Below are positions 7,154 to 12,836 of a stretch of 12,836 nt of DNA, in pieces. Position 1 is the stretch's first letter. Each line of letters opens with the position of its first letter. The notes under the pieces were generated by a model. It did not search any database, was not told where the DNA came from, and worked only from the letters and a program-made list of their open reading frames with translations. The position numbers and the translations under genes were made by a program. Origin of the DNA: Prolixibacteraceae bacterium (GTDB lineage Bacteria; Bacteroidota; Bacteroidia; Bacteroidales; Prolixibacteraceae); the NCBI GenBank assembly GCA_016788685.1, contig JAEUSS010000067.1, positions 1 to 12,836 on the forward strand. Reading direction: 5' to 3'.

Positions 7154-8206
7154 ATGAAGCACCCCCTAACCAATAACTACCGGCTTCTCATCTCTTATGC
7201 CTCGTTCTGGGCGGTGATAGCGATCATAAACCTGATCCTTCAGGTTATCTGGTACGATGTTCCGCTAACCTACTCACTGCTCGATACCGGCACCAATTAC
7301 CTCTTGTACCCGCTGCTTGGCTCCAGCATCTGGTACAGCATCCGTTACAACAGCCTCGAAGAAGTTACCATCGGCCGCCTGATCTTGTTCCACTTTATTG
7401 CGGCTTCCCTTTTGTGCGGAATCTGGGTTTACATCAGCTATGCCATTTACCAGCCTTTCATTTCCGGCAATAACAACTTCCTGCAAAACGGGCTGCCTTC
7501 CAAAATCTTCATCGGCTATCTGATGTATGTCATTTTCCTGGTATTCTTCTATGCTGTCAACTATTACCAAAGCCTGAAAGAAAAAATCAAGAAAGAAAGC
7601 GAATACAAAGCGCTGATCCGCGAAGCCGAGTTGCAGGCCCTGAAATCGCAGATCAACCCGCATTTCCTGTTCAACAGCCTCAATTCCATTTCGTCACTTA
7701 CCGTAAGCAACCCTGAAAAAGCTCAGGAGATGGTCATCAACCTTTCTGCATTTATGCGTTATTCGCTGATGCACAATGAAAAAGAGATGGTTTCATTTTC
7801 AAGAGAACTTGAAAATATTAAACTTTACCTGAGCATTGAAAAAGTACGGTTTGGGCAGAAGTTAAATGCCGAATTCGAAATTCACGATCATTGTATGGAA
7901 GCTGAAATACCCAATATGATCTTGCAACCCTTGTTTGAAAATGCCATCAAATACGGGGTTTACGAAACCATTGAGCAGGTAACCATCAAAACCACCTGTG
8001 TGTGTGACGGAAATATCCTGAAAATTAACATTGTAAACGACTACGATGCCGGATCAATCAAACGGAGAGGCGAAGGCATTGGCTTGCGAAACATACGAAA
8101 ACGCATGGAAATCATATACAATCAGCCCGACCTGATGAAAATTACCGACCATAAAACAAGTTTTGAAGTTCAATTGATCATCCCACAAAAACAAGCAGTG
8201 TCATGA
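7154..8206 (+). CDS. LytS/YehU-type membrane sensor histidine kinase
   Basis: I start the gene at 7154, 2 nt after the last base of the liaF-like stop codon. The earlier in-frame ATG at 7124 lies inside that gene. The 350-residue product has about four membrane segments in residues 10-137 and a short coiled linker (140-165). The His_kinase family domain (PF06580 type) follows, with the phosphoacceptor His170 in QINPHFLFNSLNS. The ATP-binding domain has Asn263 in FENAIKYG (N box) and a glycine-rich GEGIGLRNIRKRM (306-318). The protein would autophosphorylate and pass the phosphate to the response regulator that overlaps its 3' end by 4 nt. It has no recognisable extracellular sensor domain, so sensing may occur in the membrane or through the LiaF-like neighbour. 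Confidence 0.93.
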   Translation: MKHPLTNNYRLLISYASFWAVIAIINLILQVIWYDVPLTYSLLDTGTNYLLYPLLGSSIWYSIRYNSLEEVTIGRLILFHFIAASLLCGIWVYISYAIYQPFISGNNNFLQNGLPSKIFIGYLMYVIFLVFFYAVNYYQSLKEKIKKESEYKALIREAELQALKSQINPHFLFNSLNSISSLTVSNPEKAQEMVINLSAFMRYSLMHNEKEMVSFSRELENIKLYLSIEKVRFGQKLNAEFEIHDHCMEAEIPNMILQPLFENAIKYGVYETIEQVTIKTTCVCDGNILKINIVNDYDAGSIKRRGEGIGLRNIRKRMEIIYNQPDLMKITDHKTSFEVQLIIPQKQAVS

Positions 8207-8961
8207 GCGAAAAATTACAAACCCTGATTATTGAAGACGAAGAACTGGCGCGCAACCTCTTACGCTCTTACTTAAAAGATCAGCCCGACATTGAAATTAT
8301 CGGAGAATGCGAAAACGGTTTTGACGGAGTCAAAGCCATCAACGATAAAAAACCTGATCTGGTGTTTCTGGACATCCAGATGCCTAAAATTACCGGTTTT
8401 GAGATGATTGAACTGCTCGACTTTAAACCGCAGATTATTTTCACAACCGCCTACGACCAGTATGCCCTGAAAGCTTTTGAACTTAATGCCGTAGATTATC
8501 TGCTCAAGCCCTTCTCAAAAGACCGGCTGCTGTCGGCTATCGATAAGGTTAAACACCGCATTCAGAATGCAGAAGACACCGCAGAAAAACTGGAAGAGCT
8601 TTCGAATTTCCGTGCCGGAGAAGAGTTTATTGACCGTGTTGTGGTAAAAGACCGCCATAAAATTCATATCGTCACTGTTGACCAGATCCGCTACATCGAG
8701 TCGCTTGACGATTATGTGATGATCTACACCTACGATGGGCGCCACATGAAGCAAAAAACCATGAAGTATTTTGAGAATGGCCTTGACCCGAAAAACTTCA
8801 TCCGCATTCACCGCTCCTACATTGTTCAGGTCGACAACATTGCCGAAATTCAGCAATACGAGAAAGAATCGTACATCGTTATCCTGAAAGACAAGGACAA
8901 AACCAAGCTAAAAGTGAGCAAAACGGGATATAAAAGAATCAAAGAAATCCTTCACTTTTGA
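8203..8961 (+). CDS. LytTR-family response regulator
   Basis: This 252-residue transcription regulator starts inside the kinase stop codon (ATGA overlap), implying translational coupling. The receiver domain (about 5-120) has acidic residues Glu11, Asp12 and Glu13, the phosphoacceptor Asp57 in FLDIQMP, a Thr at 81-82, and Lys102 in DYLLKPF. The LytTR DNA-binding domain (about 145-250) shows typical landmarks: VVVKDRHKIHIV, IRYIESLDDYVMIYT, FIRIHRSYIVQVDNI and the closing LKVSKTGYKRIKEIL. All key residues are intact, so it should be a working partner of the upstream kinase. Its targets are unknown. The downstream terminator-like hairpin suggests it is the last gene of its operon. Confidence 0.95.
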   Translation: MSEKLQTLIIEDEELARNLLRSYLKDQPDIEIIGECENGFDGVKAINDKKPDLVFLDIQMPKITGFEMIELLDFKPQIIFTTAYDQYALKAFELNAVDYLLKPFSKDRLLSAIDKVKHRIQNAEDTAEKLEELSNFRAGEEFIDRVVVKDRHKIHIVTVDQIRYIESLDDYVMIYTYDGRHMKQKTMKYFENGLDPKNFIRIHRSYIVQVDNIAEIQQYEKESYIVILKDKDKTKLKVSKTGYKRIKEILHF

Positions 8962-9022
8962 TTGCCGCGGTTTGTTCCTTCGCCAAACAACAATACTCCT
9001 GAAGGGAAGAGCCTGAAAAGTA

Positions 9023-9060
9023 AAAAGTTCTGCGTTTATCACAGGACTTTTCCTATTTTT
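9023..9060 (+). terminator. Probable intrinsic terminator after the response regulator gene
   Basis: AAAAGTTCTG (9023-9032) can pair along its whole length, with one G-U pair, to CAGGACTTTT (9042-9051) around a 9-nt loop. A T-rich tail follows, ending in five T residues at 9056-9060. The hairpin is A/U-rich at its base and the T-run is interrupted by CC and an A, so termination may be partial. Confidence 0.5.
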
Positions 9061-9061
9061 G
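9029..9061 (+). promoter_or_regulatory. Promoter-like element upstream of the 182-residue membrane protein gene
   Basis: TATTTTTG (9054-9061) matches TAnnTTTG exactly. TCTG at 9029-9032 lies 21 nt upstream and could act as an imperfect -33 box. Transcription would begin near 9068, only about 13 nt before the ATG at 9081, which is itself preceded by a fair ribosome site (AGGAAA). The element overlaps the terminator hairpin of the previous gene. Confidence 0.4.
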
Positions 9062-9080
9062 GGAATCAATTCAGGAAACC

Positions 9081-9629
9081 ATGAACATCAGTAGTCTATT
9101 CCTTCCCTTGTTAATCCCGCTTTTCGATTTTTCGGCTGATGAGATTAACATGGGAAAAGAAACATTCGTACAAATAATTATCATTCAATCAATTATCTTG
9201 ATTGCGTTGGTTGGGTATGTTTTTGTAAGAGCCATCCGTGGCGGCTTTTCGGGATTGGTTACCCGGATTGTCAAAAGGGTTAAACTCGAAATCATTCTCG
9301 AAAAAGACAGGATTCTTCGTCCGCAGGTACTGACCATGACGATCAGCAACATCGGAAAAAACGAAGCTGACATTGATGCTCCGGTACTGGTATTCAGAAA
9401 AATATGGACAACCCGTAAATTTAAACTGAGCGGAATCAACGGACAGCACATTTACCCCATGTTTATCGGCCCCGATAAAATGCACCAACTCCGAATCGAA
9501 ACGGCAACGTTTCATCAATACGACCGATCGATCAAATCATTCTACTGGGCTCAAATACAGCTAACCGATGTCGATGGCCGCAGATGGAAATCGAACAAAG
9601 TTAAACTGCGGAAAAGCCTGGTGACTTAG
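9081..9629 (+). CDS. Membrane-anchored protein of unknown function with a predicted beta-sandwich domain
   Basis: I do not recognise this 182-residue protein. Residues 1-18 are hydrophobic with no basic residues (a weak signal peptide or a first membrane helix). Residues 29-50 form a clear membrane helix. The next stretch, to about residue 68, is strongly basic (RAIRGG, TRIVKRVK), which by the positive-inside rule puts the C-terminal part in the cytoplasm. Residues 69-180 alternate polar and hydrophobic residues as in beta strands. LTMTISNIGKNEADIDAP (84-101) resembles the edge of CARDB/Ig-like sandwiches, and LTDVDGRRWKS (161-171) may be a strand-turn near the end. An alternative start at 9150 (Met24) would leave only the second helix, but AGGAAA upstream supports 9081. 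It lies 44 nt before pulA and may be cotranscribed with it. Confidence 0.7.
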   Translation: MNISSLFLPLLIPLFDFSADEINMGKETFVQIIIIQSIILIALVGYVFVRAIRGGFSGLVTRIVKRVKLEIILEKDRILRPQVLTMTISNIGKNEADIDAPVLVFRKIWTTRKFKLSGINGQHIYPMFIGPDKMHQLRIETATFHQYDRSIKSFYWAQIQLTDVDGRRWKSNKVKLRKSLVT

Positions 9630-9673
9630 GTCTGCAAAAAAGTACACTGAAGAAAGAAAAAACCGAAACCCGG

Positions 9674-11650
9674 ATGAGAGACTGGAAATTTAACGGCGTT
9701 GATTTTTCGACTTACCCGCACTACGAGGGCGGGGATCTGGGAGTCTGCTACACGAAAGAACAAACCAGTATCCGGATCTGGGCACCGACTGCCGGACAGG
9801 TAGAATTGCGCATTTACAGGCAAAGCCAGGGAGGTTCAGCCATCCGGATCGACCAGTTTGAAAAGGCTGAAAGCGGCACCTGGCTGATTGTGCTTCAAGG
9901 CGATTTAAACGGATATTTCTATACTATCAGAGTCAACGACAACACGGGCTGGCTGAACGAAACACCCGGAGTGGATGCTCGGGCAGTAGGAATAAACGGA
10001 ATCCGGGGATTGATCTTTGATCCGGGAACAACCGATCCGGAGGGATGGACAGACGATCAACGGGTTAAATGCGAGTCGCCCACGGATGCGGTGATTTACG
10101 AATTGAGTGTCCGCGATTTTTCCGTTGCTCCTTCTTCCGGAATGAAAAACAAGGGAAAATACCTGGCCTTCACTGAATCCGGGGCGGTTTCGCCGCAAGG
10201 ATTAAAAACCGGAATCGACCACCTGAAGGAACTCGGAATTACCCACGTTCATCTATTACCGGTTTATGATTTTCTGACCGTTGATGAACGCTACCCTGAT
10301 CAAAGTTACAACTGGGGCTACGATCCGCAGAACTTTAATGCTCCGGAAGGAAGTTACGCGAGCAATCCCAACACAACCTCACGTATTCTTGAACTCAAAA
10401 TGCTGGTTCAGTCGCTTCATCAGGCTGGTATTGGCGTAATCTTCGATGTCGTATACAACCACACGGCGCATACCCGCAGGTCATGGTTCAACCAGACTGT
10501 TCCGGGCTACTACTACCGTCAGAAGCCAAACGGAACTTTCTCGAACGCCAGCGGTTGCGGCAACGAGATAGCTACAGAGCGGAATATGGTCCGGAAATAC
10601 ATCATCGATTCGCTGCTTTACTGGGCAACCGAATTCCACCTGGATGGATTCCGCTTCGATTTGATGGGAGTTTATGATCTGGACACCATGAACCAGATCA
10701 GAACAAAATTAGACCAGGTTTCTCCGTCGATCCTGCTTTACGGCGAAGGCTGGACTGCCGACAAGAGTCCGCTGAGCGAAACCTGGCGGGCCGTTAAAAC
10801 CAATATAACCCGGTTATATCGGGTGGCTGCCTTTAACGACGATTTCCGCGACGGCATCAAAGGCAATAATTTTAATCCGCACAGCAAAGGTTTTGTTAGC
10901 GGGCAAACCATTCAGGAGGAAAACATTAAGTTTGGTATTACCGGAGCATGCTTTCATCCGCAGATCGTGTACGGTTATGTCGAACGTTCCAAATCACCCT
11001 GGGCTTCAGAGCCCTGGCAATGTGTCAACTACGCCTCATGCCACGATAATTATACGCTGTTTGACAAACTGACTTTAAGCTCTCCGGAAGCAACTGAAGA
11101 AGAACTCTGCCGTATGGTCATGATGGCCGGGGCACTGGTCCTCACCTCGCAGGGAATTCCTTTTCTTCATGCAGGAGATGAAATGGCCCGGACCAAATCG
11201 GGCGACCACAACTCCTACAAATCTCCCGACTGCATTAATCAGATTGATTGGGAAAGAAAAAGCAGTTACAGCAATATTTTCCGGTATTACCAGATGCTGA
11301 TCAGCCTGAGAAAATCACATCCTGCATTCCGGATGACATCGGCCAACCAGATTCGTAAACACCTCGTTTTTTCTTCGGATTATCAGCCGGGAGTGGCTTC
11401 TTATTCGTTGGTTAACCATGCCAACGATGACAAGTGGCGAACCATCCTCATGGTTTTCAACGGAAACCGCTATCCGATCACTTTCAGTCTGCCGCCACAT
11501 ATCTCGTGGCGAATTGTTGCCAGGGATATAACTATTAATCCGGACAGCACGGAATATATTTCGGCATCTGAAATTGAAGTTTCAGGCATTTCGATGCTCA
11601 TGCTGGTTGAAGATTATTTCAACCCGACAATCCAATTTACGAACTCCTGA
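9674..11650 (+). CDS. pulA: Type I pullulanase (glycogen/starch debranching enzyme, GH13)
   Basis: This enzyme hydrolyses alpha-1,6 branch points in pullulan, limit dextrins or glycogen. The 658-residue protein has an N-terminal CBM48-like domain (about 20-115, with VCYTKEQTSIRIWAPTA), the GH13 barrel (about 135-550) and a C-terminal beta domain. The type I pullulanase signature YNWGYDP is at 212-218. Conserved GH13 regions are DVVYNH (258-263), GFRFDLMG with nucleophile Asp329, YGEGW with acid/base Glu358, and SCHDN with Asp458. All three catalytic acids are present. There is no signal peptide or lipobox, so it should act in the cytoplasm on stored glycogen or imported maltodextrins. It follows the unknown membrane protein gene by 44 nt. 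Its stop codon lies only 5 nt from that of the convergent dehydrogenase-like gene, with no terminator visible between them. Confidence 0.95.
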   Translation: MRDWKFNGVDFSTYPHYEGGDLGVCYTKEQTSIRIWAPTAGQVELRIYRQSQGGSAIRIDQFEKAESGTWLIVLQGDLNGYFYTIRVNDNTGWLNETPGVDARAVGINGIRGLIFDPGTTDPEGWTDDQRVKCESPTDAVIYELSVRDFSVAPSSGMKNKGKYLAFTESGAVSPQGLKTGIDHLKELGITHVHLLPVYDFLTVDERYPDQSYNWGYDPQNFNAPEGSYASNPNTTSRILELKMLVQSLHQAGIGVIFDVVYNHTAHTRRSWFNQTVPGYYYRQKPNGTFSNASGCGNEIATERNMVRKYIIDSLLYWATEFHLDGFRFDLMGVYDLDTMNQIRTKLDQVSPSILLYGEGWTADKSPLSETWRAVKTNITRLYRVAAFNDDFRDGIKGNNFNPHSKGFVSGQTIQEENIKFGITGACFHPQIVYGYVERSKSPWASEPWQCVNYASCHDNYTLFDKLTLSSPEATEEELCRMVMMAGALVLTSQGIPFLHAGDEMARTKSGDHNSYKSPDCINQIDWERKSSYSNIFRYYQMLISLRKSHPAFRMTSANQIRKHLVFSSDYQPGVASYSLVNHANDDKWRTILMVFNGNRYPITFSLPPHISWRIVARDITINPDSTEYISASEIEVSGISMLMLVEDYFNPTIQFTNS

Positions 11651-11655
11651 ATCAC

Positions 11656-12825
11656 CTAATAAACAGCCAGCAATAAATCAATATCTTTATACGGAAGGTT
11701 AAATTTTTCGGCCAGAGCCATATTGGTTAAAATTCCGTTATAGACATAAACCCCTTTCCTGAAACTCCTCGAGTTTTTGATGTAGTTCTCAATCCCGCCG
11801 ATTTCTCCAATGGAAATCAATATCGGAATCAGCACGTTGCTCAACGCAATGGAGGCAGTACGCGCTACAATAGCCGGCAGGTTTGGTACGCAATAATGAA
11901 TGATTCCGTGCTCAACAAACGACGGATTATTCAAATCGGTACAGCGTGAGGTTTCAAAACAACCGCCCTGGCTCACATTTAAATCGATGATCACCGATCC
12001 GGGCTTCATCTTTTTTACCATGTCTTCAGATATCCGGAACGAAGGCGGCATTCCGACAGGCATGGCGCCGAGCACGGCATCAGCCGATTTGAGTGCCTTC
12101 CCGACGACTTTGGGATAATAAACTGAAGTAAAAATGCGCTGCGAGAGTTTCTCCTCCAACCGTCGCAGAGAACTGATGTTATCATCGAAAACTTTAACCA
12201 TTACACCAAGACCTAAGGCTGCACGTGCAGCAAACTCGGCAGCAGTACCTGACCCCAGAATAACCAGTTCGGCAGGCGAGATACCGGTTACACTTCCCAG
12301 CAACACCCCTTTCCCGCCCCGCGACTTACTCATGTACTCGTTGATCAGCACCACTGCTGCACTTCCGGATATCTGGCTCATCAACTGAACAATAGGCTTG
12401 CTTCCGGCATCATCTTCCAGATATTCGTATGCAATGTTGGTCATTTTCTTATGCATCAGCTTCCCGATTGAGTTGGGGCAATGTGCATTTATCTGAAGGT
12501 CAGAGATCAATGCCTGATAGCCCTTCATCATATCAATTTCAGATTCATCGAACGGAGATACGCGCAGAATGATATCACATTCAAATATCTCTTTGCGGTC
12601 ATCCATCACCAAAGCCCCGGCATTCCGGTACTCCTCGTCAGAATAGCTTGCCGCTTTTCCGGCTTCTTTTTCAATTAAGATATCATGTCCGTATGAAACC
12701 AGTAACTCAACAGCCTGAGGCGTTAACGGAACGCGGTACTCAACCTTTTTATGGTCCGAAGGAATTCCAATCCTTATTTTTTTACCCTTCCGTCTGACTT
12801 CAAGCATTTCCTCCTTAGGCATCAT
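11656..12825 (-). CDS. Alanine dehydrogenase / transhydrogenase-alpha family protein with a substituted active site
   Basis: The 389-residue protein aligns along its length with L-alanine dehydrogenase. It has RIGIPSDHKKVEYRVPLTP at the N-terminal domain start, a Rossmann NAD site ILGSGTAAEFAARAALGLG (about 189-207) with Asp214 suggesting NAD(H), QGGCFETSR (286-294), and VPNLPAIVARTASIALSN (313-330). Compared with B. subtilis Ald, the pyruvate-binding Arg15 is kept (Arg31). Lys74 aligns with Ser90, His95 with Gln111, and the active-site Asp near 269-270 with Ser285. Alanine dehydrogenase activity is therefore doubtful. The first ATG is 12825, but the frame is open to the window edge, so the true start may lie outside. 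An internal ATG at 12807 follows AAGGAGG by only 2 nt. The gene converges with pulA. Confidence 0.85.
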   Translation of the reverse strand: MMPKEEMLEVRRKGKKIRIGIPSDHKKVEYRVPLTPQAVELLVSYGHDILIEKEAGKAASYSDEEYRNAGALVMDDRKEIFECDIILRVSPFDESEIDMMKGYQALISDLQINAHCPNSIGKLMHKKMTNIAYEYLEDDAGSKPIVQLMSQISGSAAVVLINEYMSKSRGGKGVLLGSVTGISPAELVILGSGTAAEFAARAALGLGVMVKVFDDNISSLRRLEEKLSQRIFTSVYYPKVVGKALKSADAVLGAMPVGMPPSFRISEDMVKKMKPGSVIIDLNVSQGGCFETSRCTDLNNPSFVEHGIIHYCVPNLPAIVARTASIALSNVLIPILISIGEIGGIENYIKNSRSFRKGVYVYNGILTNMALAEKFNLPYKDIDLLLAVY

Positions 12826-12836
12826 AAACGTTGAGC

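Noticed and set aside
1..12836. CRISPR array, tRNA, rRNA, insertion sequence, phage or toxin-antitoxin genes
   Set aside because: Reading across all intergenic gaps (all under 130 nt) showed no direct-repeat array, cloverleaf, transposase or small paired genes.

Overview
The window looks like chromosomal DNA of a Bacteroidota bacterium, possibly Marinilabiliales/Prolixibacteraceae-like, although the lineage is inferred and not proven. Supporting signs are the menaquinone genes menC and menE, the Bacteroidota-type LytS/LytTR pair beside LiaF-like membrane proteins, mostly weak Shine-Dalgarno sequences, and promoter-like elements of the TTTG / TAnnTTTG type. Thirteen protein genes are supported. 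I see no tRNA, rRNA, CRISPR array, insertion sequence or phage gene, and no stretch over 300 bases without a gene.

Layout. (1) Positions 1-2019, minus strand: the N-terminal part of a secreted cyclophilin-type peptidyl-prolyl isomerase, cut by the window edge, preceded by sppA (membrane signal-peptide peptidase). A strong intrinsic terminator lies between them. (2) 2040-5839, plus strand: a good Bacteroidota promoter divergent from sppA drives a tight run of folK (folate), menC and menE (menaquinone), and a YfeH/SBF-like sodium-dependent transporter. (3) 5936-8961, plus strand: a probable envelope-sensing module made of a small four-helix membrane protein, a LiaF-like membrane protein with a C-terminal FGG-repeat domain, a LytS-type sensor histidine kinase and a LytTR response regulator. 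The last three genes are separated by 1 nt and by a 4-nt overlap. (4) 9023-11650, plus strand: a terminator-like hairpin overlapping a promoter-like element, an unrecognised membrane-anchored protein, and a cytoplasmic type I pullulanase. (5) 11656-12825, minus strand, convergent with the pullulanase: an alanine dehydrogenase/transhydrogenase-family protein that lacks several residues expected in a working alanine dehydrogenase.

How the genes fit together. Most of the window is housekeeping: protein folding and quality control in the envelope, folate and menaquinone synthesis, and alpha-glucan debranching. The parts most worth a second look are the LiaF-like/LytS/LytTR module, with promoter-like elements repeated in front of its two membrane-protein genes, the alanine-dehydrogenase-like protein with a substituted active site, and the unassigned membrane protein upstream of pulA. 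I found no clear evidence for an entirely new defence or mobile system.
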